Positions 1 to 8,612 are shown, numbered from the stretch's first letter. The stretch is 64,000 nucleotides of DNA from Pseudoalteromonas xiamenensis (GCF_042431545.1 NZ_JBHLYX010000001.1); one strand, 5' to 3'. Notes: generated by a model from the sequence alone, not told the origin. Made by a program: numbers and translations.

Positions 1-1161
1 AATCAAGTTCCTGTAACGCTTATCTCTGGGCATCCATCGGTAAAAACAGCGCTTGATAAATTATGCGTAGATGGCATCACGCATTTATTGAAGCCCCTTG
101 TTGCGGAAGACTTCGCGAGCATTTTGTCTCCCAAGAAAAAGCCAGCAATCACGAGCAAACTCAAGTTTGGTTGTTTGATAGGCAATTCGCCAGCGATGAA
201 CCAACTCTATGATTTAATTGCACGAGTGGCCAAAACAAATGCAAATGTCATGCTTCAGGGAGAAAGTGGGGTAGGCAAGGAAATGGTTGCGCAGGCTATT
301 CACAATTCCAGTGAAGTTGAAGGAAGCTATGTTGGTGTTAACTGCGGAGCAATTGCAAAAGAATTAATCGGCAGTGAGCTGTTTGGGCATGAAAAAGGAG
401 CCTTCACAGGCGCTGTAGCGCAAAAAATGGGTGTATTTGAGCAGGCGAATAAAGGGACGTTGTTCTTGGATGAAGTGACGGAAATGCCAATTGATTTGCA
501 GCCGAACCTGCTGAGGGTATTGGAAACAAATTCCCTAACCCGAGTTGGTGGCACATCAGTAATAAAAACAAATTGCCGTATAATTTCCGCGACAAACCGC
601 ACAATGGAAGAACTTGCGAGCCAAAATGTGATCCGGGAGGATATTTATTTCCGACTTGCCGTTTTTCCTATCACTATTCCCCCGTTGAGAGATCGCAAAG
701 AAGATATCACACTGTTGGTCGCATTTTTCCTCGACAAATTTAATCAACAGGGAAACACGCGTTATGAAGTGAGCGATCAGGATCTGAAAAAACTGAGTTT
801 ATATGATTGGCCAGGTAATGTTCGAGAGTTAAAGCATTGTGTTCATCGGGCTTATATTTTGGCCGATCAGAGGACAAATAAGCTGGTGTTTGACAACGCA
901 TTTTCATCCCCCTTTTCACTGTATTCGTCGCCGCGTTCTGAGCCTAGTCTCAATGAGTTATCAAATAATATCGTGTCACCTTCATCTGGGGCTACTTTGC
1001 ACAATGTACAGGCGGGGAAAACGATAGAAGAAGTTGAAAAGGCGCTTATTTTTGAAACACTGAAATCGGTGGATGGCAACAAGACTTCTGCAGCTAAGAT
1101 GCTTGGGATAAGTACGAAAACACTGTACAACCGTCTTACAAGTTATCAAATCACTGAATAA
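1..1161 (+). CDS. Sigma-54-dependent response regulator (NtrC family), 5' end missing
   Basis: The reading frame is open from base 1, so the N-terminus lies outside the window. The first ~30 visible residues are the end of a receiver domain (a LISGH stretch and a conserved LLKP lysine). An AAA+ sigma-54 interaction domain follows: Walker A GESGVGKE (about 259-282), the sigma-54 contact loop GAFTGA (about 397-414), Walker B GTLFLDEV and the GNVREL sensor region. The C-terminus is a Fis-type helix-turn-helix (TSAAKMLGISTKTLYNRL). Family knowledge: such proteins remodel RNA polymerase-sigma-54 at enhancer-dependent promoters after phosphorylation. It is followed after 14 bases by four more two-component genes on the same strand, so it is probably the output of that phosphorelay. 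An internal TTG at 88 is not a credible start because the receiver fold continues upstream of it. Confidence 0.93.
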   Translation, partial: NQVPVTLISGHPSVKTALDKLCVDGITHLLKPLVAEDFASILSPKKKPAITSKLKFGCLIGNSPAMNQLYDLIARVAKTNANVMLQGESGVGKEMVAQAIHNSSEVEGSYVGVNCGAIAKELIGSELFGHEKGAFTGAVAQKMGVFEQANKGTLFLDEVTEMPIDLQPNLLRVLETNSLTRVGGTSVIKTNCRIISATNRTMEELASQNVIREDIYFRLAVFPITIPPLRDRKEDITLLVAFFLDKFNQQGNTRYEVSDQDLKKLSLYDWPGNVRELKHCVHRAYILADQRTNKLVFDNAFSSPFSLYSSPRSEPSLNELSNNIVSPSSGATLHNVQAGKTIEEVEKALIFETLKSVDGNKTSAAKMLGISTKTLYNRLTSYQITE

Positions 1162-1175
1162 AGATAAGGATTATT

Positions 1176-1382
1176 ATGGATGACACCATGAAGCAGGATG
1201 AACTCTTGCATGATGTCAGAAAGACACTCAATCAAATTTCGATGAACGCTGAGCTGTTAAAACTGGTCAACTCGACTGGACCTGAAAATGAAGAAATCCA
1301 AGGCATCGCTGACAATATCTTAAAAAGTGTGTTGGATTGCAGTGAGCTACTTAAAGCGTTTAACCCAAAGGAAGAGCCATGA
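1176..1382 (+). CDS. Small stand-alone HisKA-like phosphoacceptor protein
   Basis: This 68-residue protein has an AAGGA ribosome binding site 5 bases before its ATG. It looks like an isolated dimerisation/phosphoacceptor hairpin of a histidine kinase. The first helix carries an H-box-like HDVRKTLNQI with the candidate phospho-histidine at residue 12. A second amphipathic helix (about residues 39-64) ends in SELLKAF, as HisKA hairpins do. No ATPase domain follows; the next gene starts 4 bases before the stop (ATGA overlap). The H-box is comparable to those of the two kinases in the same operon. Inference: it could act as a phosphotransfer protein or as a kinase-dimer modulator between the receivers encoded here. 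I do not know a named family for it, and the function is unproven. Confidence 0.6.
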   Translation: MDDTMKQDELLHDVRKTLNQISMNAELLKLVNSTGPENEEIQGIADNILKSVLDCSELLKAFNPKEEP

Positions 1383-2851
1383 GTTCTTTAGTGAATGCTT
1401 TTAATAGACTGTCTTCAAGCTTGTTAATTGTTTGGTTAACGATGGCAATTTGCACTGCTTTTCTAGTTAGTAACGTTGTTGTTGGTTTTAAGAATGTTGA
1501 AGACTTAGATACTTTGCAAAAAGGGATGGAAAACACAAGTGAGTTAATCCTAGCAATCGACAATTTGCATATAGCATCGTTAAACGCCGAGTCGAGTACT
1601 AAGTCCTACTTACTGACAAAAGAGTCATCGACGCTTGGCCCATTGCTTGAAAGTTTAACTGAGCTTGATGAAAACATTGCACGAGTAACTGCAGAAAAAT
1701 CAGAAAGTCTCCCACAACAAAAACGAATAAAAACATACTTAAATACCGCTATTCTTCAGGTTTCTCAACTTAAACAACATGCAGACAAAGCGAGCGAAGA
1801 TAAACAAAGTGCGTTGGCGCTGGTCAGAACAATTGAAAAAACGGCGTTAGATCTGAGACAGCAATATAACCGGATTCTTGAGGAAGAAACGGCGATTCGT
1901 GATATTCAGCGTAACTTTCTGAACAACGTGAAGCGTGAGGCCATTAGTAACATTGTGTGGTTTTCCTTTATCAGTATTTCATTAGTGTTGCTGACGATGG
2001 CCTTGGTGTTTAAAAATTTACGCGACTCAAAGCGAGCAGAAGTTTCGTTATCAAACGCGAATGCAGATCTTGAGGAAAAAGTGCAAGCTCGAACAGCTAA
2101 GCTTCAACTACTGGCAGATGAACTTAACAAAAGTAATCGTGAACTTGAAGATTTTGCGTTTGTTGCCTCACATGACTTACAAGAACCGCTAAGGAAAATT
2201 CAGGCTTTTAGTGACCGTTTGGAAAACAGTTATCGAAATGAATTAGATGACAGAGGTCGAGACTACCTGATGCGAATGAAGAATGCAGCAGCGAGAATGT
2301 CTGTACTTATCAATGATTTACTCGCTTTATCTAGGGTCGCAACAAAACGGAAACCGTTTGTGACTCAACCGCTTAAGCCAATCGTCGATGGAGCCCTTGA
2401 CGATTTAGAAGTCGTAATAGAAGAAACAAAGGCAAACATACAGATAGCATCATTACCGACCGTCAGTTGTGATGACAGTCAGCTCAGACAATTGTTTTTT
2501 AACTTGATAGCTAACGCGCTGAAATTCAGAAAATCAAACGTAGTACCTGAAATATCAATCGCAGAAGTGCCTACGGACGACCCCCAAAGTGTGTGTATTT
2601 TAGTGAAGGACAATGGAATTGGCTTTGATCCGCAATACGAAGAAAAAATCTTCTCGCCTTTCCAACGTTTACATGAACGTTCTGAATATCCAGGAACCGG
2701 GATAGGTCTAACGCTTTGTCGTAGGATTGTGGAACGACATGGAGGAGTAATTACCTCTCATTCTGAGGTGGGTATAGGTGCTTCTTTTTACATCACGTTG
2801 CAACGTGATATACAACCGACAATAAATACAGAGATCCCTGAATATGAATAG
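1379..2851 (+). CDS. Membrane sensor histidine kinase with CHASE3-like sensor
   Basis: 490 residues. TM1 lies at about 13-36, followed by a helical extracytoplasmic domain at about 40-188 containing ESSTKSYLLT, typical of CHASE3 sensors, then TM2 at about 191-212. A coiled coil (about 222-258) leads to the phosphoacceptor H265 in SHDLQEPLRKI, the H-box style of phytochrome-like and CHASE-type kinases. The ATPase domain has an N-box asparagine at 379 (NLIANALKF), G1 DNGIGFD (411-417) and G2 GTGIG (439-443). It overlaps the upstream small phosphoacceptor gene by 4 bases and the downstream receiver gene by 8, so the three are translationally coupled. The likely direct partner is the receiver at 2844. 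The stimulus cannot be read from the sequence. Confidence 0.93.
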   Translation: MSSLVNAFNRLSSSLLIVWLTMAICTAFLVSNVVVGFKNVEDLDTLQKGMENTSELILAIDNLHIASLNAESSTKSYLLTKESSTLGPLLESLTELDENIARVTAEKSESLPQQKRIKTYLNTAILQVSQLKQHADKASEDKQSALALVRTIEKTALDLRQQYNRILEEETAIRDIQRNFLNNVKREAISNIVWFSFISISLVLLTMALVFKNLRDSKRAEVSLSNANADLEEKVQARTAKLQLLADELNKSNRELEDFAFVASHDLQEPLRKIQAFSDRLENSYRNELDDRGRDYLMRMKNAAARMSVLINDLLALSRVATKRKPFVTQPLKPIVDGALDDLEVVIEETKANIQIASLPTVSCDDSQLRQLFFNLIANALKFRKSNVVPEISIAEVPTDDPQSVCILVKDNGIGFDPQYEEKIFSPFQRLHERSEYPGTGIGLTLCRRIVERHGGVITSHSEVGIGASFYITLQRDIQPTINTEIPEYE

Positions 2852-3290
2852 AAAAGCCATTCCAATAAAAATTCTTATGGCTGATGACGACGAAGACGAT
2901 CAATTGCTCACACGAGATGCACTTGCGGAAAGTCGAGTGTTGAATGCAATTGAATTTGTTAAAGATGGCGAGCAGCTACTTAATTACCTAAGAAACTACC
3001 CACCATATGATGATGTTTCAAAGTATGTACGCCCTGATTTAATTTTACTTGATTTGAATATGCCAAAGATGGACGGTCGCGAAGCACTTGAACAAATAAA
3101 GCAAGATGCAAACTTGCGTTCGATCCCCGTTGTTATCTTAACCACATCACTTCAAGAAGAAGATAAGTTGAAAGGATATGATTTGGGCGCGGCATCTTAC
3201 ATTAGTAAACCTGTTGATTTTCAAGGTCTCGTTACATTGATGCGAGAGCTTGGCAAGTATTGGATAGAGATAGTCGAATTACCTAGATAG
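2844..3290 (+). CDS. Single-domain response regulator (Rcp1/CheY-like)
   Basis: 148 residues consisting of one receiver domain. The acidic pocket is DDDEDD near residue 14, the phospho-acceptor aspartate is D70 in LILLDLNMPKMDG, the switch threonines are T100/T101, and the conserved lysine is K122 in SKPVD. The longer loop between beta-2 and beta-3 (NYPPYDD region) is typical of Rcp1-type receivers that pair with phytochrome-like kinases. There is no output domain, so it must act by protein contact or pass phosphate on. It starts inside the end of the kinase gene (ATG at 2844, kinase stop at 2851). Confidence 0.92.
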   Translation: MNRKAIPIKILMADDDEDDQLLTRDALAESRVLNAIEFVKDGEQLLNYLRNYPPYDDVSKYVRPDLILLDLNMPKMDGREALEQIKQDANLRSIPVVILTTSLQEEDKLKGYDLGAASYISKPVDFQGLVTLMRELGKYWIEIVELPR

Positions 3291-3310
3291 TTTCGTTGAA
3301 AGGAAGCAAT

Positions 3311-5257
3311 GTGAACCGAGAGCACTTAAGTCAGAGTCTAAATGCCAAGCACGTTAAAATACTTTTAGTCGAAGATGATGAAGATGATTTTGTGTTGACG
3401 CAGGACAGGCTTTCAGAGATTGCTGACTTTCATTTCGACATCTCCTGGCACCGTCGCCTAGATGGTGCAATCGCTGCACTTATTGACGAGTCATTCGATC
3501 TTTGTTTATTGGATTTTCGTCTAGGACATGAAAGCGGTTTATCTCTTCTCAAAATAGCAAAAGAAAATCACGTCGAAACACCTATTATTATGCTGACCGG
3601 TCAGGCTGATTCGGCGTTAGACGAAGCTGCAATGCAAGCAGGGGCAGAAGATTTTGTTGTGAAATCTGAACTTGGAAATGCTCGATTTATTCGGGCAATT
3701 CGATATGCACTTGCTCGGAAGGAACTGAAAAAAGAGCGAGTGGAGCGACTTAAAGCAGAAGCTGAAAATCGTGCCAAAGATCAATTCTTAGCCCATTTGA
3801 GCCACGAATTAAGGACACCACTTACCTCTATTTTGGGTTACACACAATTGTTAATGCGCCAAAATGACCAGCAAGAGATCCGCTCAGAATTAGGGATTAT
3901 ATATAACAATGGTAAGCATCTGTTAAAGTTGCTTGATGATGTGCTTGACTTATCAAAGCTTCAATCAAGTACAATCAGATTAGATAACATACCTACAAAT
4001 TTAAATGCACTTATCCATAATTTAAGTGATTTATTCCAGTTAAATGCTCAAAGTAAAGGTTTGCAATTTACCATCGTAAATCGTTCGCTGGAAGATTATT
4101 GGATTTTGTGCGACCAAACACGTTTAAAGCAAATCTTAATTAACTTGTTGTATAACGCGATTAAATTTACGTTTTCAGGTGAAGTTTGTTTGGACGTAAC
4201 ACAAAAAGACGGAAAACTTATTTGTCTCGTACGAGATACTGGAATTGGGATCCCTGAAGAAGATCTCGCCAGAATTTTTGAACCTTTCAGCCAAGTTCAA
4301 AATGTGACGAGTAAAGCCCATGAAGGAGCAGGACTCGGTCTTGCAATTAGCGCTAATTTAGTTGAACTCATGGGTGGAACTCTAAAAGTTGAATCAAAGC
4401 TCGGCGAGGGCAGCTGCTTTTCTTTTACATTGCCGAGTGTAGTCTGTGAAAATACAAATTTAGATTTAGGCCATTCTTTCGACCCAAACCTGCTCAATTG
4501 GCAGGCAAAACATTATACCAAGATATTAGTTGTTGAAGACAATCTCGACATCCAACAGCTCATTAAGCGACATGTCGAAGATTGGGGTTTTAGTGTAGAT
4601 GTTGCAAGTAATGGCGTTGAGGCCATTCATAAATTGGAACAAGGTGTTTCAAACTATGCGATGCTCTTACTCGATCTACATTTGCCACAGATGGATGGCA
4701 GGCAAGTCCTCGCCTCACTCTATTCTAAGAACTTGTCAATTCCTGTCATTGCGGTAACCGCGGCAGCACAAGCGAGTACTCTCAAAGAGTTAAGTGCTTT
4801 GGGTTGTCTTGATGTCATTAATAAACCAATCGAACCTATGTTATTGAAGGCTGCTATTGTCAAAGTGATAGAGCGGATTGATGAATTGAAAAAATCCGAC
4901 GTACTTGAGCGTGAAACCATAAAACGTGTTTTGGTTGTAGAAGATGACGAAGATAGTCGAAAATTATTAGAGCGTTTGTTAAACGCAATGGGCTTGACTG
5001 TGCAGGCGGTTGGAAGTGCCAAACAGTGTAAAGAAACATTATCGCTAAAATCGTGGGACTTGGTGTTGATGGATATTGGGCTACCCGATGAAAATGGTCT
5101 TGATTTGGCGACTCAACTTCGTTTGCAATACCCCAACATGCGAATTGCCATCACCAGCGGTTACGAGCCAGACAAAGCGGAGTTGGAAAAGTTAGGTATT
5201 GAACATGTCCTACTTAAGCCGGTAAGTTTGGACATGCTCAAATCGTGTTTATCATAA
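3311..5257 (+). CDS. Hybrid sensor kinase, REC-HisKA-HATPase-REC-REC
   Basis: 648 residues from the GTG at 3311, preferred because an AGGAAG site ends 5 bases before it; an in-frame TTG at 3296 has no such site. Domains in order: an N-terminal receiver (phospho-aspartate about D68 in CLLDFRLG), a coiled coil, HisKA with H165 in LSHELRTPLTSI, an ATPase with NLLYNAIKF, DTGIGIP and GAGLGLA, then two more receivers (LLLDLHLPQMDG and LVLMDIGLPDENG). There are no membrane segments, so the protein is cytosolic. The REC-first layout means it can be switched by another kinase, here probably the CHASE3 kinase, with the two C-terminal receivers as phosphate sinks or relays. It is last in the operon, 20 bases after the receiver gene. 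Confidence 0.92.
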   Translation: MNREHLSQSLNAKHVKILLVEDDEDDFVLTQDRLSEIADFHFDISWHRRLDGAIAALIDESFDLCLLDFRLGHESGLSLLKIAKENHVETPIIMLTGQADSALDEAAMQAGAEDFVVKSELGNARFIRAIRYALARKELKKERVERLKAEAENRAKDQFLAHLSHELRTPLTSILGYTQLLMRQNDQQEIRSELGIIYNNGKHLLKLLDDVLDLSKLQSSTIRLDNIPTNLNALIHNLSDLFQLNAQSKGLQFTIVNRSLEDYWILCDQTRLKQILINLLYNAIKFTFSGEVCLDVTQKDGKLICLVRDTGIGIPEEDLARIFEPFSQVQNVTSKAHEGAGLGLAISANLVELMGGTLKVESKLGEGSCFSFTLPSVVCENTNLDLGHSFDPNLLNWQAKHYTKILVVEDNLDIQQLIKRHVEDWGFSVDVASNGVEAIHKLEQGVSNYAMLLLDLHLPQMDGRQVLASLYSKNLSIPVIAVTAAAQASTLKELSALGCLDVINKPIEPMLLKAAIVKVIERIDELKKSDVLERETIKRVLVVEDDEDSRKLLERLLNAMGLTVQAVGSAKQCKETLSLKSWDLVLMDIGLPDENGLDLATQLRLQYPNMRIAITSGYEPDKAELEKLGIEHVLLKPVSLDMLKSCLS

Positions 5258-5278
5258 TGTGGCGTATGCCAAACATGT

Positions 5279-5521
5279 TTATAATGCACGTTTTATGAAA
5301 ACAGCCCAACGTAGAAGCTGTCGTTTAGGTAGCTTATTTAGGGTCAATGCGAGTAGGACGATAGCGCTAATCCCGACTGGCGTCATAAATTGAGCTTTCA
5401 TCTGCTTCAAAGTATCGGCTTTCTTCGAATGACAATATTGACGTTGCCATTCGAAAACTGCTTTTTTCTTACGGCTTTTCAGGTGACATTGAGTCCAAAT
5501 CCAGTTTGATAATCGAGTCAT
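5279..5521 (-). CDS. Small YqjK-like membrane protein
   Basis: 80 residues, strongly basic in the first half, with one hydrophobic segment (about residues 46-62, TPVGISAIVLLALTLNKL). It lies 30 bases after the YqjE-like gene in a yqjD-yqjE-yqjK order known from Escherichia coli. Sequence similarity to YqjK is not obvious by eye; the assignment rests on position, size, basic character and a single transmembrane segment. Function unknown. Confidence 0.55.
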   Translation of the reverse strand: MTRLSNWIWTQCHLKSRKKKAVFEWQRQYCHSKKADTLKQMKAQFMTPVGISAIVLLALTLNKLPKRQLLRWAVFIKRAL

Positions 5522-5551
5522 TTTTCAAAGCTCCCAATCAACAAAAGGGGT

Positions 5552-5974
5552 TTAAGGCGTATTGATGTGTTCATCATCTTGAAATATTGAACGAGCTGAG
5601 GCGCTAAATAGACTCATTGCCGTCGAAATTAAATAATACATAATAAACACATTGATCGTCATTAAAAGGCCTGCGCTTACAAGCCAGTTCACCCCTAAGT
5701 AAACTAAGGAGTAGGCGAGTAATGCATGTAAGCAAAACCACAATACAACACCCACGGTCACCGCAAAGCAGAGCAAACAAAAAGCGATGAGCAGTACACG
5801 TAAGTTGGCTTTCCATTTTGTTTGCAATGCACCAATCCCTTTTTTCAGGAGGTCTTGGTAAGCGGACGAAGTGTTTTGTAGGCTTTGTAATAACACATAC
5901 CAATTATCTTCACTGCCCCCCTGCGCAGACGCAGAGGGACGTTGTGTGTTTAGGGGCGTATTTGTCGAGTTCAT
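5552..5974 (-). CDS. YqjE-like inner-membrane protein (holin-X-like fold)
   Basis: 140 residues. A hydrophilic N-terminal ~50 residues precede two long hydrophobic helices (about 58-84 and 91-118) separated by a short turn, the pattern of the YqjE / 'phage holin family' superfamily. It begins one base after the stop of the DUF883 gene, which is the conserved yqjD-yqjE pairing. The family is usually membrane-bound and stationary-phase related, with no established biochemical role. It is not evidence of a prophage: no other phage gene lies nearby. Confidence 0.7.
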   Translation of the reverse strand: MNSTNTPLNTQRPSASAQGGSEDNWYVLLQSLQNTSSAYQDLLKKGIGALQTKWKANLRVLLIAFCLLCFAVTVGVVLWFCLHALLAYSLVYLGVNWLVSAGLLMTINVFIMYYLISTAMSLFSASARSIFQDDEHINTP

Positions 5975-5975
5975 A

Positions 5976-6281
5976 CTATTTCTTCCCTACAAGCAGCGTC
6001 GTTAATACACCAATGGTGAAAGCGACACCTGCGGTAGCAATAGGGTTTTCGCTCGCATAACGTTTCAATTCTGATTTGTTCCATTTCTTCTTCAGATCAG
6101 TTACTTGAGCATCGAATGCTTGTTTAGAATGCTCACTCTTGTCACGAATTGTTGTTTCAGCATTGGCGGTTGTTTCATGAAGTGCATCTACTGAATTGTG
6201 CAATGTTTTCGCAAGGTTATCTGAGACAGGGTGCTCGCCATTAGCACCATTTCCTTTAGTTGGTTGAGTTGAAGTTGCCAT
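5976..6281 (-). CDS. yqjD: DUF883 protein, YqjD/ElaB family
   Basis: 101 residues from the ATG at 6281, chosen because an AAGGAAAG ribosome binding site lies just upstream; a longer frame from 6338 would add 19 residues without such a site. The protein has a polar, helix-forming middle, then ASENPIATAGVAF and a C-terminal hydrophobic tail ending in VGKK, the hallmark of DUF883 tail-anchored proteins. In E. coli, YqjD is a stationary-phase inner-membrane protein that binds ribosomes. The gene heads a likely three-gene operon with the YqjE- and YqjK-like genes. Confidence 0.85.
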   Translation of the reverse strand: MATSTQPTKGNGANGEHPVSDNLAKTLHNSVDALHETTANAETTIRDKSEHSKQAFDAQVTDLKKKWNKSELKRYASENPIATAGVAFTIGVLTTLLVGKK

Positions 6282-6616
6282 GTTTCTTTCCTTATAACGA
6301 ATGATTCTTCTCTTTGATAATTGCAAGATGGTTGCCACTTATTTTTGTATATAAAACAGAGGTTTGTCTTTTTGGGAAACGGTGGCCCAGTATGTTTTTC
6401 AGGAATCGTGTAAAAATTACCGACTAAAAATAACAAGGTATTTTTGGGATAACCTTCATTACGAAAACCCGCTGTATTATCCAATGAAGGGAAGTTAAGG
6501 ATTTGAGCGTGAAGCGTCTTATTTTATGCTGGAAGAACGCTGTTGCGTTCAATGTTATCCACAAAAAAAGTGCGCATAAGCGCACTTGAAGGGTCAATGG
6601 GGAAATACTTAGCAAC
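6282..6616. other. Intergenic region upstream of yqjD
   Basis: 335 bases without a convincing gene; short frames here are in poor coding context. It should contain the promoter of the yqjDE-like operon. Its right part holds the terminator of the beta-barrel gene (6561-6587). I see no operator palindrome. Confidence 0.6.
6561..6587 (-). terminator. Rho-independent terminator of the beta-barrel gene
   Basis: An 8-bp stem AAGTGCGC / GCGCACTT (6568-6575 with 6580-6587) with loop ATAA. Read on the minus strand it is followed by seven T residues. It lies 30 bases beyond the stop of the outer-membrane protein gene. Confidence 0.8.
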
Positions 6617-7192
6617 TTAAAATGTGTACTCTAAAGAAATAGAGGCAACATCGAGGTCAGGTTCAATATTCTCTTCAAGTTCGTAACGCAAATACTCTAA
6701 CCGCACACCTAAATTTGAGGAAAGATCGAAACCGATACCCGCACCATAGAACCAGTCTCTACCGCTACTATTTGAGGAGATACGGCCAAGTGCAGGGACA
6801 TCTGCATAGAATTCACCATCCCACTCGAACCAGCCACCTTTTGCATAGAGGCTTACGTAATCTGTAATTGGCGCGATAAAACGAGTACCGAGCGTAAACC
6901 CATCAAACTCCGCATAGTTGTCTATATCGCTTGCCTCGTCGAAGTTTTCATAGCCAAGCTCGACACTCCAGTACGGCGTGAGATACGTACCAACGTACGC
7001 TTTGAGCATACTTGAATCGTCGTCAAACTCCATGTCTCGTTCTCTATCTTCCCATTGGAGAGAATATTGACCGTAGCCGATACCTGCGTAGACATCAAAT
7101 TGTTCAATGGGCTTTTTGTTTATGGCCGCGGTAGCGGAGAGAGAGAAAGTAGCGACAGAGATGAGTAGTAGTTTCGTCAATGATTTTTTCAT
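6617..7192 (-). CDS. Outer-membrane beta-barrel protein (OmpA/OmpW-like porin family)
   Basis: 191 residues. A Sec signal peptide (KKSLTKLLLISVATFSLSATAA) precedes about 165 residues of alternating polar/aromatic strands such as DVYAGIGYGQYSLQW, YWSVELGYENF and DWFYGAGIGFDL. The chain ends in ISLEYTF; a C-terminal phenylalanine is the BAM recognition signature. Length fits an 8-strand barrel of the outer-membrane beta-barrel superfamily (PF13505-like). No peptidoglycan-binding OmpA domain is present. It lies 65 bases after the BON-domain gene on the same strand and ends at its own terminator. Its ligand or structural role cannot be told. Confidence 0.85.
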   Translation of the reverse strand: MKKSLTKLLLISVATFSLSATAAINKKPIEQFDVYAGIGYGQYSLQWEDRERDMEFDDDSSMLKAYVGTYLTPYWSVELGYENFDEASDIDNYAEFDGFTLGTRFIAPITDYVSLYAKGGWFEWDGEFYADVPALGRISSNSSGRDWFYGAGIGFDLSSNLGVRLEYLRYELEENIEPDLDVASISLEYTF

Positions 7193-7217
7193 AGTTTGTC
7201 CTTAGCGTTTTCGAGAG

Positions 7218-7239
7218 AAGTGGGCAACATTGCCCACTT
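7218..7239 (-). repeat. Perfect inverted repeat between BON and beta-barrel genes
   Basis: AAGTGGGCAA and TTGCCCACTT separated by two bases. On the minus strand it forms a strong hairpin after the BON stop, but no T run follows, so it may be a processing or attenuating hairpin rather than a full terminator. Confidence 0.6.
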
Positions 7240-7257
7240 TTAGGTGATATGTCCGAA

Positions 7258-7821
7258 TTATTCGCTTACGATTTCCAATTCGTCATCCACGCTTGTCACG
7301 TCCGATGCGTTCTTAGCAATAGTAATTGCTAGGTCTTTTTCCGCTTCGCTTGCGACCGTACCTGTCAGCGTAACCTTACGGTTAACCACGTCGACATCAA
7401 TATCGGTTCCGTCGACATCACCATCAAACAGAAAACGTGTTTTAATGACAGTCGCTATTTTCGCGTCAGTGAAGTCTGCGCCTTTGTCATTTTTTTCCAT
7501 GGCTTTCTTTTCCGTGTTTTTACTTTTTACAATCGTAAGGTCGTTTTTGACGTCTTTAACGCCATCAATACCAATAATGAGTTCTTCAGCGAGTTTTTTC
7601 TCAACGCTGTTTTCTACTTTACCGGTCAGAGTTACCACACCGTTTTTCACGTCCGTATTAATATCAAAGTTGTTCAACTCGCCGTTAAATAGCAAGGTTG
7701 CTTCTGCTTTGCCATCAATCCACGCATCATTTGCTTCCTTTTCCCAGCTATTTTGCGCTGCAAAAACTGGAGCGGTCATTAAAGTAGTAGAAATTACACC
7801 TGCAATAATTAACTTGTTCAT
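7258..7821 (-). CDS. Periplasmic protein with two BON domains (OsmY-like)
   Basis: 187 residues. The signal peptide is roughly 1-21 (MNKLIIAGVISTTLMTAPVFA, cleavage after VFA). Two BON modules follow, each with the conserved VTLTGxV core: GVVTLTGKVENSVEKK and RKVTLTGTVASEAEKD. The family includes OsmY, a periplasmic stress protein and chaperone. It precedes the beta-barrel gene by 65 bases on the same strand and is divergent from the DUF2383 gene. A 212-residue frame on the opposite strand over the same DNA is a shadow without domain content. The start is supported by an AAAGGAGAG-type site just upstream. Confidence 0.9.
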   Translation of the reverse strand: MNKLIIAGVISTTLMTAPVFAAQNSWEKEANDAWIDGKAEATLLFNGELNNFDINTDVKNGVVTLTGKVENSVEKKLAEELIIGIDGVKDVKNDLTIVKSKNTEKKAMEKNDKGADFTDAKIATVIKTRFLFDGDVDGTDIDVDVVNRKVTLTGTVASEAEKDLAITIAKNASDVTSVDDELEIVSE

Positions 7822-8153
7822 AACTTACTCTCCTTTGAAGTTTGTTCGAATGAACTATTGCAGACAATGTGCCAAATTGTAACCTATTGAAATATAACGT
7901 TAATTTGTTTTTGCTCTAGTTGTCGAATGTGATTTTATGAGAATGGTAAGAAAAATATTCCGGTAAAAATTTCATTGTGGATATTCATTTTTAGTTAATG
8001 AAAAAATTACCGAGGTGTAATGGTTGCCATTGAAATATTTACCGATGTATTAAAGTCCATTTTAAAAAAAAGTATATAAAATACAAGTTGTTATAATTTG
8101 GCCTGTAAATTGAAAGGAGTAATATGACTTGATTAAATAAAAGGAGCATTATA
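7822..8153. promoter_or_regulatory. Divergent intergenic region with tandem SD/start signals before DUF2383
   Basis: 332 AT-rich bases between the BON and DUF2383 genes. A TATAAT box lies at 8092-8097 with no good -35, which could fit an alternative or activated promoter. Downstream is AAGGAG (8114-8119), ATG-ACT-TGA (8124-8132), then a second AAGGAG (8141-8146) before the real ATG at 8154. The two-codon frame is thus a possible minimal upstream open reading frame. Confidence 0.5.
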
Positions 8154-8600
8154 ATGACACTTTCAAATTATAACTTTGATGCAGTGAAATCACTTATTCG
8201 AGTTTTAAATAGTGGAATTGATTTTTACAAAAAAGCAGCAAGTGAAACGACAGACAATCGATATAACGATGTATTTTCACGAATGATCACGGAAAAAGTA
8301 AGAGCTATAGCATTACTCCAACCTTTTGTCGTCGCGGACGAAGGTAGTATTGAAGAGGGTAATGCGCTTGCGGTGGAAATTCGTGAGTCTTACACGCACC
8401 TTATTGGCATGTTTAAAAAAGACAACATCCATCTCTATTTAAGTCAGCTTGAGGAGCTTGAAGACAAAGTACTAGAAAAGGTGAATAAAGCACTCGCTAC
8501 AACAGTGCCTGCACCTTGTGAAGCAGCACTATATCAAATTAAAGAGCGCATGAAGCTATGTCATGACGAAATGCGTGCACTCGACGTTATCACACAATAG
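8154..8600 (+). CDS. DUF2383 / PA2169-family four-helix-bundle protein
   Basis: 148 residues, all helical in character, starting with LIRVLNSGIDFYKKAASET. This matches the ferritin-like DUF2383 family (PA2169 type), in which the helices are predicted to form a four-helix bundle. No signal peptide. A clear AAGGAG site precedes the ATG by 7 bases. It is followed after 12 bases by a DUF1328 membrane peptide. Members often sit beside BON, YqjD-like and other stationary-phase or envelope genes, as here; the biochemical role is not known. Metal ligands of true ferritins are not evident. Confidence 0.85.
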   Translation: MTLSNYNFDAVKSLIRVLNSGIDFYKKAASETTDNRYNDVFSRMITEKVRAIALLQPFVVADEGSIEEGNALAVEIRESYTHLIGMFKKDNIHLYLSQLEELEDKVLEKVNKALATTVPAPCEAALYQIKERMKLCHDEMRALDVITQ

Positions 8601-8612
8601 GAGGGAAACGTT

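Noticed and set aside
5552..5974. Holin-like protein as a sign of prophage
   Set aside because: It belongs to the YqjE-type 'holin-X' superfamily and sits in a yqjDE-like gene order; no lysis, capsid or integrase gene is near.
7244..7882. A 212-codon frame on the plus strand, antisense to the BON gene
   Set aside because: Low-complexity Ser/Thr/Phe-rich translation without domain content; the opposite strand encodes a clear two-BON secreted protein with a ribosome binding site.
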